In this document: one piece after another, positions 34,306 through 43,377 of the stretch
Numbering within the stretch: position 1 is the stretch's first letter
How the letters are laid out: each line of letters opens with the position of its first letter
The notes under the pieces: model-generated
The model's input: only the letters and a program-made list of their open reading frames with translations
Database searches by the model: none
What the model was told of the DNA's origin: nothing
Translations under genes and position numbers: made by a program
Assembly: GCA_016841745.1 (NCBI GenBank)
Contig: JAENYO010000008.1
Coordinates: 62,001 to 126,000, forward strand
DNA from: Acetomicrobium hydrogeniformans
GTDB taxonomy: Bacteria > Synergistota > Synergistia > Synergistales > JAFGMB01
Direction of reading: 5' to 3'
Length of the DNA stretch: 64,000 bases

Positions 34306-35682
34306 GTGAAAGTTTTGGAAATACAGGAAAAAAAGATACGATGCCTCTTCGGAACTGATGGGGTCAGGGATGTTGCTAATAGAGGTGTTATGACACCGGA
34401 GATGGCCCTCCGCCTCGGGCGCGCTTATGTTCTTTTTCTCACCGAAAAAGGTATTCCCAGACCTCACATTGTGGTTGGAAGAGATACCAGGCGATCAGGT
34501 CAAATGCTTGAGGCTGCCCTTTCATCTGGTCTTGCTTCTGCCGGGGCAGAAGTTATTACTTTGGGAGTAGCACCAACACCTGAAGTCAGCTATGCAGTGC
34601 GGAAACATGAAGTTCAGGGAGGAGTGGTAATCAGTGCTTCACACAACCCTGCCGAATATAATGGTATTAAATTCCTCGACAGGAATGGAAGAAAACTCTC
34701 AGATGATGATGAGGCCTGTATAGAGGATTACCTTGGCGATAACTTTCTTGATGACTGGCGCCCTACAGGGGCTTCCATCGGTAAGATCATTGCAAGGGAA
34801 GATATACACTCTTCTTATGCTGCATGGCTTCTTTCTCTTTTAGAGGACCTGCCTTTATCCCGATTCAAATGTATTTTTGATACAGCCCATGGTGCTGCTT
34901 CAGATATTATGAAATATCTTTTGACGTTCCTTCCTCAACACTGGGAATTATATGGTGCTGATCCTGATGGACTGAACATCAATGATGGTGTTGGGGTTAT
35001 GGATATGGAATACCTTTCAAGTAGGGTTATCAGAAAACAAGCCCATCTCGGTTTTGCCTATGATGGAGATGCGGACAGGGTACAGATAGTTGATTCCAAA
35101 GGCAGACATATTGATGGGGATATAATGCTTTGGGTACTTTCACGATGGCTTAGAAGCAAAGAAAGCCTTGGTTCTGGAGTATCTGCAACGGTAATGAGCA
35201 ATCTTGCCCTTGAAGAGCATTTAAATAAAGAAGGAATTAAGGTTTTCAGATGTCCGGTTGGGGACAGGTACGTGCTTCAGACTATGATCTCGGAAGGTTC
35301 CAGGATCGGAGGAGAACAATCAGGCCACGTGATACTTTCAGACTATACAACTACTGGAGATGGATTATGCACGGGGTTCCTCTTTTTGAGGGCCTGCATT
35401 GAACTTGGTGAAAACATAGATACGCTTATTGATCGTTTTGATAGATATCCTCAATCACTCCGTAATGTGTTTGTCTCTGATACAAAGACACTCCTTGATA
35501 GTCCAAATCTAAAGAATGTCCTGGAACAGGCTTCCAGAACGCTGGATGGGAAAGGTCGTATTTTCATAAGACCTTCTGGAACTGAACCCCTTATAAGGGT
35601 TCTTGTTGAGGCCAAAGACAGAGAACTTGTAAACTTGGTTGCTGAAGAACTTGTGGGATGTATCAATTCACTCATAAGTTGA
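34306..35682 (+). CDS. glmM: Phosphoglucosamine mutase
   Basis: GlmM converts glucosamine-6-phosphate to glucosamine-1-phosphate for UDP-GlcNAc. Visible motifs are FGTDGVRDVANRG at the N terminus, the phosphoserine loop ISASHNPAEYNG, the metal-binding DGDADR and the C-terminal phosphate loop RPSGTEPLIRV. The length is about 455 residues. The start is either GTG at 34306 or TTG at 34315; the latter is better spaced from GGGTG. In some bacteria GlmM also restrains CdaA, which fits its place after cdaR. Confidence 0.96.
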   Translation: MKVLEIQEKKIRCLFGTDGVRDVANRGVMTPEMALRLGRAYVLFLTEKGIPRPHIVVGRDTRRSGQMLEAALSSGLASAGAEVITLGVAPTPEVSYAVRKHEVQGGVVISASHNPAEYNGIKFLDRNGRKLSDDDEACIEDYLGDNFLDDWRPTGASIGKIIAREDIHSSYAAWLLSLLEDLPLSRFKCIFDTAHGAASDIMKYLLTFLPQHWELYGADPDGLNINDGVGVMDMEYLSSRVIRKQAHLGFAYDGDADRVQIVDSKGRHIDGDIMLWVLSRWLRSKESLGSGVSATVMSNLALEEHLNKEGIKVFRCPVGDRYVLQTMISEGSRIGGEQSGHVILSDYTTTGDGLCTGFLFLRACIELGENIDTLIDRFDRYPQSLRNVFVSDTKTLLDSPNLKNVLEQASRTLDGKGRIFIRPSGTEPLIRVLVEAKDRELVNLVAEELVGCINSLIS

Positions 35683-35703
35683 ATCTTAGCAGGAGGTCAG
35701 ATT

Positions 35704-36582
35704 TTGGATCATTATGCAACGATAATTAAATGTCTGTTTCCTGTGGGGGGACTCGGAACGCGATTCCTTCCGGCCACAAAGGAAATTCCCAAAGAAATGC
35801 TTCCTCTTATTGATCGACCTCTAATACATTACGGTGTAAGCGAGGCTGTAGATTCTGGATGTAAAGATGTTATATTCATCACTGGAAGAACCAAAAGAGC
35901 GATTGAGGACTATTTTGATCGCTCATGGGAGTTGGAAAACCTGCTACTTGAAAGAAACAAGGACGATTTATACCAGACTGTGTGTTCCATTTCTGAAATG
36001 GCAAATTTCATTTACGCCAGGCAGTCCATACCTTTGGGGCTGGGCCATGCAGTATTGTGTGGGGAACCATTTTGTAGAGGGGAATACTTTGGAGTTATAC
36101 TTCCTGACGATGTGATGATATCCTCCAAACCAGTACTTTCTCAGCTAATTGGAGTCCATGACCGTTTTGGGGGGAGTGTTATTGCCCTTGAAAGGGTCAG
36201 TCCAGAAGAAGTGTCCCGCTACGGGATAGTTCTGACATCAGAGGAAGTCGAACCAGGTATATTCAAGATAATAGACCTGGTTGAAAAACCTGAAACAGAT
36301 AAGGCTCCCAGCGATCTCGCAATTATGGGGAGATATGTTCTTTCTCCATCTATATTTAAAATTTTGAAAAACTCAGTCAAAGGGGCTGGAGGGGAGTATC
36401 AACTCACGGATGCCCTCAGAGAACTGCTAAAAGAGGAACCCCTTTGGGGGGTCCTCTATGAAGGTCAAAGGTTCGATTGCGGAACACCTCAAGGCTGGCT
36501 TTATACATTTGTTACACTTTCCATGAAAATTCCGGAATTCAGGGAGGTGGTTCTCAAAGCACTCGAGCTCAATCGTAGCTGA
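35704..36582 (+). CDS. galU: UTP-glucose-1-phosphate uridylyltransferase
   Basis: GalU makes UDP-glucose for glycans. The 292-residue nucleotidyltransferase starts with the signature VGGLGTRFLPATKEIPKEMLPL and has the later DLVEKPETDKAPSDLA region. The start is a TTG at 35704, six bases from a strong AGGAGGT site. The stop lies only 16 bases before the predicted cleavage site of the glmS ribozyme, so galU and glmS are probably co-transcribed and then separated by RNA cleavage. Confidence 0.94.
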   Translation: MDHYATIIKCLFPVGGLGTRFLPATKEIPKEMLPLIDRPLIHYGVSEAVDSGCKDVIFITGRTKRAIEDYFDRSWELENLLLERNKDDLYQTVCSISEMANFIYARQSIPLGLGHAVLCGEPFCRGEYFGVILPDDVMISSKPVLSQLIGVHDRFGGSVIALERVSPEEVSRYGIVLTSEEVEPGIFKIIDLVEKPETDKAPSDLAIMGRYVLSPSIFKILKNSVKGAGGEYQLTDALRELLKEEPLWGVLYEGQRFDCGTPQGWLYTFVTLSMKIPEFREVVLKALELNRS

Positions 36583-36589
36583 CAGCGCA

Positions 36590-36745
36590 TAGTTGGAAGC
36601 GCCTGGACTGGCATCAGCCAGTTTACGAGGTCGGGGTTTATCGAATAATCGGCGGGTACCCCGGGGTGTTGGAGAGAAACCCACAAACATGCCAGTAAAA
36701 CCAATGAGCGATCATTGGGACAAAGGGGCATGTGCTCTCATGGTT
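36590..36745 (+). ncRNA. glmS ribozyme (glucosamine-6-phosphate-activated)
   Basis: The gap between galU and glmS carries the glmS ribozyme core: GCGCC (36599-36603) just after the expected cleavage point, then CAGTTTACGAGG, GGGGTTTATCGAAT, TCGGCGGGTACCCC and CCCACAAACATG. A hairpin follows at 36701-36718 with a GNRA loop (CCAATGA, GCGA, TCATTGG). The tail GGACAAAGGGGCATGTG matches the 3' part of the Bacillus element as I recall it. Cleavage should fall between 36598 and 36599. When glucosamine-6-phosphate is plentiful the RNA cuts itself; in Bacillus the downstream glmS message is then degraded. Confidence 0.95.
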
Positions 36746-36777
36746 CAATTGGAAGGCGGTGTCTTTTACCCCATATC

Positions 36778-38604
36778 ATGTGTGGAATAGTTGGATATAT
36801 TGGATATAGAAATGCCTCTGATGTGCTGCTGGATGGTATGCACAGACTGGAATACAGGGGCTATGATTCTGCGGGGATAGCTATAAGGGATAAAGATTCT
36901 ATAGGTATCCAGAAAGAAGTCGGTAAGGTTTCTGATCTGGAAAAACTTGTTAGTTCAATGAAACCAGGTGGCCATCAGGGTATCGGCCATACCAGATGGG
37001 CAACTCATGGAGAGGTGACATCCTTGAACGCTCATCCCCATACAGACCTGAGGAAAAATGTTACCCTTGTCCATAATGGAATAGTGGAGAACTTTATGGA
37101 ACTTAAGGCGGAACTTGAATACAGTGGTGTTTCCTTCACTACCGAGACTGATACGGAGGTTATAGCCCAACTACTGGCCCAGATACACCATGGAGATGCT
37201 GTCTCCTCACTTGTTGAACTAAGTTCAAGACTCAAAGGTTCCTATGCAATGGCTATCCTTATAAGAGATGAGGCGGACAGAATATATTGCATCAGAAAAG
37301 GGTCGCCTCTTGTCCTTGGCATAGGAGAAGGGGAATCTTTTTGTGCATCAGATGTACCTGCCCTTTTGCCCTACACTAAAGATTTCATCTACCTTGACGA
37401 TGGTGATATCGCGGAACTTTCTGCTGCGGGTATAAAAACGTGGAATAGCCAGGGAGAAAAGATATCTAAGGATGTATGCCGAGTTGACTGGGATGTATCC
37501 ATGGTTGACAAATGTGGGTATCCACACTTTATGCTTAAAGAGATCAATGAGCAGAGCCGTGTTCTGCGGGATACCCTATGTCATAGGGTCAATTCTTCAG
37601 GAATAGATCTTTCTGCGGAATTGACAATAAGCAGTGCAGAGGTTGCCGCACTAAAGAAAGTACATATAATTGCCTGTGGGACTTCCTACTACGCATCACT
37701 TGTGGCAGAACGTTTTATGGAAAATATTACTGATCTTGATATTCGAGTTGATATAGCTTCAGAATACAGATATCGTAGTATTGTTACGGGGAAGGATACT
37801 TTGGCCGTTTTTGTATCTCAATCCGGAGAAACGGCTGATACCCTCGCAGCAGAGCGGCTTGTAAAGAAAACTGGAGCAACCTGTATTGCAGTTACCAACA
37901 ACCCGAATTCCACCCTTGCGAGAGAAGTCGATCATGTCCTGCAACTTATGGCAGGACCGGAGATCGGTGTAGCGGCTACTAAAACATTCTCCGGACAACT
38001 TGCGGTGCTTTACCTTCTCGGTCTCTTTCTTGGTAAACAGAGAGGGACCCTTTCGACTTCTCAAGAGGAAAAGTTTCTGAGTGAATTTGCCAATTTACCC
38101 TATAAGATCGACACTATTCTAATGAAACATGAGGAGATCAGGATTCTGGCCGAAAAATTTGCTGATTCCCGTAATTTTCTTTTTCTTGGAAGGGGACTTT
38201 CCTTTCCTATAGCCATGGAAGGGGCTCTTAAACTCAAGGAGATATCATATATCCATGCAGAAGCCTATGCGGCAGGAGAAATGAAACATGGACCCATTGC
38301 CCTGCTTGATTCTGAAGTGCCTGTAGTAGTTATTAACCCCAGGGATGAACTCTATGAAAAGACTCTCTCTAATATTCAGGAAGCCAGAGCAAGAAGAGCA
38401 CCCATTATTTCTGTGATAACTGAGGGGGATGTGGTATCTCAGAAAAACGCTCAGGCATCAGTTTCAGTTCCTGCAACCGAGAATGATCTTACGCCTTTCC
38501 TCACGGTTATCCCTCTGCAGCTGTTTGCCTATTATGTTGCCAGACACAGAGGCTGTGACATCGATCAGCCCAGAAACCTTGCGAAAAGTGTAACTGTTGA
38601 ATGA
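36778..38604 (+). CDS. glmS: Glutamine-fructose-6-phosphate aminotransferase (isomerizing)
   Basis: GlmS makes glucosamine-6-phosphate from fructose-6-phosphate and glutamine, the first step to amino sugars. The start at 36778 is fixed by the N-terminal MCGIVGYIG, whose cysteine becomes the catalytic nucleophile. The glutaminase domain has LEYRGYDSAG and GHTRWATHG. Two SIS domains follow (ACGTSYYAS, SQSGETADT, LGRGLSFPIAMEGALKLKE in part) and the chain ends DQPRNLAKSVTVE. It is 608 residues long. No well-spaced ribosome site is visible; the nearest GGAAGG/GGTG lies 16-21 bases upstream. A terminator follows. Confidence 0.97.
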   Translation: MCGIVGYIGYRNASDVLLDGMHRLEYRGYDSAGIAIRDKDSIGIQKEVGKVSDLEKLVSSMKPGGHQGIGHTRWATHGEVTSLNAHPHTDLRKNVTLVHNGIVENFMELKAELEYSGVSFTTETDTEVIAQLLAQIHHGDAVSSLVELSSRLKGSYAMAILIRDEADRIYCIRKGSPLVLGIGEGESFCASDVPALLPYTKDFIYLDDGDIAELSAAGIKTWNSQGEKISKDVCRVDWDVSMVDKCGYPHFMLKEINEQSRVLRDTLCHRVNSSGIDLSAELTISSAEVAALKKVHIIACGTSYYASLVAERFMENITDLDIRVDIASEYRYRSIVTGKDTLAVFVSQSGETADTLAAERLVKKTGATCIAVTNNPNSTLAREVDHVLQLMAGPEIGVAATKTFSGQLAVLYLLGLFLGKQRGTLSTSQEEKFLSEFANLPYKIDTILMKHEEIRILAEKFADSRNFLFLGRGLSFPIAMEGALKLKEISYIHAEAYAAGEMKHGPIALLDSEVPVVVINPRDELYEKTLSNIQEARARRAPIISVITEGDVVSQKNAQASVSVPATENDLTPFLTVIPLQLFAYYVARHRGCDIDQPRNLAKSVTVE

Positions 38605-38627
38605 AAACATGAAAGATTGATTCACCG

Positions 38628-38652
38628 GGGCGAAGTTTAACTTCGCCCTTTT
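38628..38652 (+). terminator. Terminator of glmS
   Basis: GGGCGAAG and CTTCGCCC pair over a five-base loop, followed by TTTTAG. It lies at the meeting point of glmS and the minus-strand islet. Confidence 0.85.
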
Positions 38653-39796
38653 AGTTTAGGGGTGCCAGGGGTTCCCTGTTTACGGGAAAATATATCCGTA
38701 GATGAGTAAGTTCCTTAAGGGCTGCATCATCTCTTCCTGTATAAGCAGGCAATCTTTGCCATTTTCCTCCATTTAGTCTACATAATGACAATGGTTTTCG
38801 TCCATAGGTGGACCAGATATCCCTGAGCTGTTCTCCTGTCTGGGTACCTGGAACCAGGTTCCCGGAAAAAAGGGGTGCCTGGCCTGCAAGGGAGATTTCT
38901 GTGCCATCGGATGAAAGAATCATCCACTGGGTGAGCTTCCAGCTGTTTTTCATTTCGGTGGAAAAAGCATGGATCAAAGGGATTATCTGAAATCCGCCAA
39001 TAGAGCCATAGGGCGAAGTGCTTATGTCTATAACTCCAGTATGATTAGCCCTTATTCTTCCTATATTCTGAAACTGAGTACCCCCGAATCGTCCAACTCC
39101 TCCAAGTGGCCGTATCACTCTTGCAATTAAATGTATGCCATCATCATCCCAGATAAGGGCCCGTCCGCCAGGGCGATTCTCTACATCCAGGATGAAGAAC
39201 TGACCTGTTTCAGGTACATCGATAACAAGGGAATTCCCCTTACGGGATAATTCTGAAACCTGAAAGGGCTTTTTCATTCCTTTACGGTCTATAAGTGATA
39301 TCTTTGAGCCCACAACTGGTGAAAAAGCACCAAAAATAGTAGTTCCGGCTTTGGTTTCTATTATGAATGCGTTACCTTTCCCGGAAGCAGGTGCAACCGT
39401 TTCTTTTGGTAATATACTGATTGTTCGACCCCGTTCTTTTTCTACCGAAACAAGGATATGTATAGCATTTACAGCGGTTGCGCATACTGTACCTGGTTGT
39501 GCCCATTTACTGGCAGTATAGCTGGGCCATCTAGAGGATTGAGGAACTGCCAGGATCTTTCCAATCTGTGTAACTGTTCCGTCAGAATATCGGACATAGA
39601 CTTGTTCGTCTATGTGACACGGTATCACTACAGAATATTCAATATCAGCAGCCCAGGATGAACCATTACTAAAACAGAGATAACACAATGTTATTAGAAT
39701 GATTCTTGTTAAAAAATTAAGACAAGGATTATCAGAGATTGAATAATTCTTACATACCTGGGAAAAACCATATAGACCATATGTTCCCGATTCCAT
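38651..39796 (-). CDS. Secreted protein of unknown function
   Basis: I do not recognise this 381-residue protein. A hydrophobic segment at about residues 28-46 (LTRIILITLCYLCFSNG, then SSWAAD) looks like a signal peptide with an unusually long leader of about 27 polar residues. The rest is soluble, rich in beta-type sequence (many G, V, I, T), with four cysteines or fewer after the signal and no catalytic motif I can name. Its start overlaps the CPBP gene by 47 bases and has a good ribosome site (GGGGATG), so the two are co-expressed. It ends directly at the glmS terminator. Confidence 0.7.
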   Translation of the reverse strand: MESGTYGLYGFSQVCKNYSISDNPCLNFLTRIILITLCYLCFSNGSSWAADIEYSVVIPCHIDEQVYVRYSDGTVTQIGKILAVPQSSRWPSYTASKWAQPGTVCATAVNAIHILVSVEKERGRTISILPKETVAPASGKGNAFIIETKAGTTIFGAFSPVVGSKISLIDRKGMKKPFQVSELSRKGNSLVIDVPETGQFFILDVENRPGGRALIWDDDGIHLIARVIRPLGGVGRFGGTQFQNIGRIRANHTGVIDISTSPYGSIGGFQIIPLIHAFSTEMKNSWKLTQWMILSSDGTEISLAGQAPLFSGNLVPGTQTGEQLRDIWSTYGRKPLSLCRLNGGKWQRLPAYTGRDDAALKELTHLRIYFPVNREPLAPLN

Positions 39797-40289
39797 GATA
39801 TATCATCCCCGGAACAATATTTTTGCTTTTTTCCCTTAGAAAACCCATTACCAGTCCTGGGAAAAAGGTAGCAAATCTGAGAATATGAATTTTAAGTAGC
39901 AGGTGTGAAAGGGCAAAGATCGCAGACACTATCAGAATTGTGTTCCATGGTCCGAATCTTCTACGGACAAGGGTGAAAAGCCATCCCCTGTAAAAGGTTT
40001 CCTCAACTATTGCAGCAACAATCCCGGAAAGAGCGAGTGTAACTGTTCTTTCCAAAGAAACCGTTCTGGGCAAGGATTGACCAGGCCAGTTCATTGCAAT
40101 TATTGTTAAAGGGATAAGGGTTGCAAGAATCAGTATGAAAACGATTTTCAGATCTTTGGAACCGAAACTCCACTGGATTCCATAATCTGAATAGTTTTCT
40201 GAAGTTAAATGGCACCAGAGATAAGGGCCATAAAGCATTATGGTAGCGATAAGAAATATTGCCATGAGTCCCAACCCTTTCATTATCAT
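39750..40289 (-). CDS. CPBP-family intramembrane glutamic protease
   Basis: This small 179-residue membrane protein carries the three motifs of the CPBP/Abi group: EETFYRG (EExxxR), FALSHLL (FxxxH) and HGIGNIW (HxxxN). Together these form the glutamic-protease site inside the membrane. Hydrophobic segments fit five or six membrane passes. Members process prenylated proteins in eukaryotes or take part in bacteriocin immunity and signalling in bacteria, but the substrate here is unknown. It lies between a small membrane protein and a secreted unknown on the minus strand, and its 3' end overlaps the latter. Confidence 0.85.
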   Translation of the reverse strand: MIMKGLGLMAIFLIATIMLYGPYLWCHLTSENYSDYGIQWSFGSKDLKIVFILILATLIPLTIIAMNWPGQSLPRTVSLERTVTLALSGIVAAIVEETFYRGWLFTLVRRRFGPWNTILIVSAIFALSHLLLKIHILRFATFFPGLVMGFLREKSKNIVPGMIYHGIGNIWSIWFFPGM

Positions 40290-40337
40290 CTGATCAGAAT
40301 GAAGAAGATGTTGTTGTTTCAGGAATACCTGTTAATA

Positions 40338-40652
40338 TTAATTGTTCTTATTTTCAGATCTTCTGTCATTCTTGTCTCCCATCTTTGAATACATGATAGC
40401 GTAGGTTAGTATTATAATGGCAGGGATAAGAGTGACCAGGGCGAACAGGCTTTGTAGAATTACCGCAATAAATGCGGTTACGGCAAGAAAGAAAAGGATC
40501 AGCATGCTGTATAGAAAATATAAAACGCCATTTCTCCTGGATCGCAGACCAATTATACATGCAACAGTTGCTATTCCTGAAGCCATTATTGCGATTAAGA
40601 ATATATATGTATATGGTGTTGGTGTTTGTAGATAAGGCATCATTGTCTTCAA
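40338..40652 (-). CDS. Small membrane protein of unknown function
   Basis: The 104-residue protein has three hydrophobic segments (about residues 13-35, 44-63 and 65-88) and a charged, lysine/asparagine-rich tail (GDKNDRRSENKNN). I do not recognise it. The start appears to be a TTG at 40652 behind AGGATGATG, or a later ATG at 40643. It lies 48 bases upstream of the CPBP gene on the same strand and probably shares its transcript. Confidence 0.6.
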   Translation of the reverse strand: MKTMMPYLQTPTPYTYIFLIAIMASGIATVACIIGLRSRRNGVLYFLYSMLILFFLAVTAFIAVILQSLFALVTLIPAIIILTYAIMYSKMGDKNDRRSENKNN

Positions 40653-40736
40653 ATTTACATCATCCTATCGAACAGTTATATGAAATTTCACAGGTACTTT
40701 ATGACATAATGGTAACTTAAAGATTATATCTTGAAC

Positions 40737-40764
40737 TTGACAGACTTATAAGCCATGTTACTAT
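40737..40764 (+). promoter_or_regulatory. Promoter of tRNA-Gln
   Basis: TTGACA (40737-40742) is followed after 16 bases by TACTAT (40759-40764), about 17 bases before the tRNA. The 130-base gap must also hold the divergent promoter for the minus-strand islet, which I could not place. Confidence 0.65.
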
Positions 40765-40781
40765 ATTATTTCGCAACCTAT

Positions 40782-40856
40782 TGGGGTGTAGCCAAGTCGG
40801 CAAGGCAACGGACTTTGACTCCGTGATCGCTGGTTCGAGTCCAGCCACCCCAGCCA
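40782..40856 (+). tRNA. tRNA-Gln (anticodon TTG)
   Basis: The acceptor stem TGGGGTG pairs with CACCCCA (40846-40852). The anticodon stem ACGGA/TCCGT carries the loop CTTTGAC, giving anticodon TTG for CAA and CAG. The T arm CTGG/CCAG carries TTCGAGT. The discriminator is G, and CCA is encoded at 40854-40856. Confidence 0.97.
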
Positions 40857-40868
40857 TTGAAATCTTCT

Positions 40869-40896
40869 GGGGGTACCAGTTGCCCCCCCTTTTTTC
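40869..40896 (+). terminator. Terminator of tRNA-Gln
   Basis: GGGGG and CCCCC form a short stem over a nine-base loop, followed by T6. Confidence 0.8.
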
Positions 40897-40957
40897 TGTC
40901 TGATCTTGAAGCTACAGGATACGCGACTTTCATTGGAACCTTCGGGGAGTGATTACT

Positions 40958-42355
40958 TTGAGTGATAATAATGGCATCGCGGCACTTGTTCTTGGAGCTG
41001 GCAAGGGAACGAGAATGAAAAGTAATTTACCTAAAGTACTCCAGCCTATTCTCGATCGGCCAATGCTTTATTACATTCTTCAGGCGATCAGAGGTGCCGA
41101 AATAAAGAACTCTGCGGTGGTGACAGGTCATAAAGGCTCTGATGTTGAAGAATATCTTGCTCTCCACTGGAAGGACTGCATTACTATCCGCCAGAAAGAG
41201 CAGCTTGGAACCGGCCACGCCGTGAAGATATCTTCCAGTTGGTGGAGAAATTTCTCACACATAGTTATTCTGCCGGGTGATGTACCGCTAATTGGTCAGA
41301 AAACACTCAGAAGACTTGTTGACACGCACCTTCGAGATCAAAATGACTGTACTTTTATAACCTTTGAACCATTTGACCCTGCCGGTTACGGAAGGGTTAT
41401 CGATTCAGAAGGCCATGTTTGTATTGTAGAAGAAAGAGATGCAAGCACCTTGCAAAAACAGGTTCGCCATGTCAATTCTGGAATCTATATCTTCAGGACC
41501 TCTGCCCTCATAAACTATATCCCATCCCTGTCTGCCTCCAATTCACAGAATGAGTATTATCTGACCGACCTCGTTTCCATCCTTTCAATAGCTGGGAAGA
41601 AGGTTATCCCACATCATGTTGAAAATGCTATTGAACTGTCTGGTATCAACGACCCCATTCAGTTATCTGAAGCAACGGGCTTAATGAAGGAAAGGATCCT
41701 GAAAGTCAACATGCTAAGAGGAGTTAGAATTATGGATCCGGCAAGCACGTTTATTGGACCTGACGCCACATTGGATCATGATGTATTTATTGAACCCTTT
41801 GTTCAGATATGGGGGCAGTCTTCCATAGGAAAAGGGAGCAGAATAGGAAGTCATTCTATTATCTCAGATTCCGCCATTGGTGAGAACGTCGAGATATTGA
41901 GTCATGTGATAATCGATCAATGCACGGTTGACTGTAATGCAAGACTGGGCCCTTTTGCGTTTATCAGGGAAGGAACGGAGATCTCCAGCAATTCTTTTGT
42001 CGGAAAATTCGTGGAGATCAAAAAAAGCAGTCTTGGAAAGGGATCAAAAGTTCCTCACCTATCGTACATAGGCGATGCTACAATAGGCGATGAAACTAAT
42101 ATAGGTGCTGGAACAATCACCTGTAACTTTGACGGTTTAGAAAAACACGCAACCAGGATAGGGAACAGGTCTTTTATCGGGAGTGATACTATTATTGTTG
42201 CACCTGTTACGATAGAAGATGAAACTTTTACTGCTGCCGGTTCGGTTATAACCCATGATGTTCCTACTGGGGCGCTGGCTGTTTCGCGGTCAAAGCAGCG
42301 TAATATTGAAGGCTGGACGCAAAGAAAAGATCGGTCCAGAAAAAGGAGGAAATAA
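40958..42355 (+). CDS. glmU: Bifunctional UDP-GlcNAc pyrophosphorylase / glucosamine-1-P acetyltransferase
   Basis: GlmU carries out the last two steps to UDP-GlcNAc. The N-terminal uridylyltransferase domain has LGAGKGTRMKSNLPKVLQPI and the later GTGHAV. The C-terminal half is a left-handed beta helix of hexapeptide repeats (SSIGKGSRIGSHSIISDSAIG and similar), ending with the acetyltransferase region NIGAGTITCNFDG. It is 465 residues long. I chose the TTG at 40958, eight bases from GGGGAG; a GTG at 40949 overlaps that site. It forms an operon with prs, rplY, pth and mfd. Confidence 0.95.
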   Translation: MSDNNGIAALVLGAGKGTRMKSNLPKVLQPILDRPMLYYILQAIRGAEIKNSAVVTGHKGSDVEEYLALHWKDCITIRQKEQLGTGHAVKISSSWWRNFSHIVILPGDVPLIGQKTLRRLVDTHLRDQNDCTFITFEPFDPAGYGRVIDSEGHVCIVEERDASTLQKQVRHVNSGIYIFRTSALINYIPSLSASNSQNEYYLTDLVSILSIAGKKVIPHHVENAIELSGINDPIQLSEATGLMKERILKVNMLRGVRIMDPASTFIGPDATLDHDVFIEPFVQIWGQSSIGKGSRIGSHSIISDSAIGENVEILSHVIIDQCTVDCNARLGPFAFIREGTEISSNSFVGKFVEIKKSSLGKGSKVPHLSYIGDATIGDETNIGAGTITCNFDGLEKHATRIGNRSFIGSDTIIVAPVTIEDETFTAAGSVITHDVPTGALAVSRSKQRNIEGWTQRKDRSRKRRK

Positions 42356-42358
42356 AGT

Positions 42359-43333
42359 ATGGGATCCGGGTCCAGGGCTTTAAAAATCTTTTCTGGTACA
42401 TCCCATCCAGAATTTGCAAAGCGAGTCTGCCAGGAATTGAAAGTGCCCCTTTCAGTGGCAAAACATTTTAAATTCTCAGATGGAGAATTGGGACTCTCAA
42501 TCGAAGAAAGTGTGAGGGGTGCCGACGTATTTATAGTGCAGCCCACATGCGATCCGGTAAACCACAATATCATGCAGTTACTTATCATGATAGATGCGTT
42601 GAAAAGGGCATCTGCTTACAGGATCAATGTGGTTACACCCTATTTCGGTTATGCACGTCAGGACAGAAAAACCAAGGCCCGGGACCCTATATCTGCAAAG
42701 CTGGTTGCAAATCTTATCGAAACCACAGGGGCCCAGAGAGTTATCTCTGCTGATCTTCATGCTGGCCAGATACAGGGTTTTTTTGATATTCCAGTTGATC
42801 ACCTTACCGGAATCCCACTGCTTTCCTCATACTTCAGGACCGAATTTGCAAGAGAAATTGCAGAAGATCGTCTGGTTGTTGTAGCACCTGACGTAGGCGG
42901 TGTGGTAAGGGCAAGACGTTTTGCGGTCAGGCTCAACTCTGATCTTGCTATTGTGGACAAAAGACGTTCCCATGAAGTAGCAAACTTCTGTGAGGTGATG
43001 GAGATAATTGGTGAAGTGGAAGGTAAAACTGCCATCCTTGTCGATGATATAATCGACACGGCTGGGACGATAGTCAATGCAGCCCATGCGCTTAAGGAAC
43101 GTGGAGCAGTCAGTGTCTGTGCATGTGCTACTCATGCAGTTCTTTCAGGCCCCGCTATAGAACGCCTTGCAACTGCTGATATTGACAAAGTTGTCCTGTC
43201 GGATACTATTCCATTGCCTGAATCCAAAAAATTAGATAAAATAGTTCAGTTATCCATAGCTCCTTTATTTGCAGAGTCCATAAGACGTGTTCATACAGAC
43301 CAGTCTGTTAGCAGCCTTTTTTCGAATAGGTAA
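42359..43333 (+). CDS. prs: Ribose-phosphate pyrophosphokinase
   Basis: Prs makes PRPP from ribose-5-phosphate and ATP for nucleotides, histidine and tryptophan. The 324-residue enzyme shows KIFSGTSHPEFAKRV, the flexible catalytic region YGYARQDRKTKARDP (seen as FGYARQDRKTKARDPI), VVAPDVGGVVRAR and the PRPP loop ILVDDIIDTAGT. It starts at the ATG 42359 behind AAGGAGG, three bases after glmU. Confidence 0.97.
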   Translation: MGSGSRALKIFSGTSHPEFAKRVCQELKVPLSVAKHFKFSDGELGLSIEESVRGADVFIVQPTCDPVNHNIMQLLIMIDALKRASAYRINVVTPYFGYARQDRKTKARDPISAKLVANLIETTGAQRVISADLHAGQIQGFFDIPVDHLTGIPLLSSYFRTEFAREIAEDRLVVVAPDVGGVVRARRFAVRLNSDLAIVDKRRSHEVANFCEVMEIIGEVEGKTAILVDDIIDTAGTIVNAAHALKERGAVSVCACATHAVLSGPAIERLATADIDKVVLSDTIPLPESKKLDKIVQLSIAPLFAESIRRVHTDQSVSSLFSNR

Positions 43334-43377
43334 TAATATATCACTGGCTGAATAAGTTAGAGGGAGGATGTCAGAAA

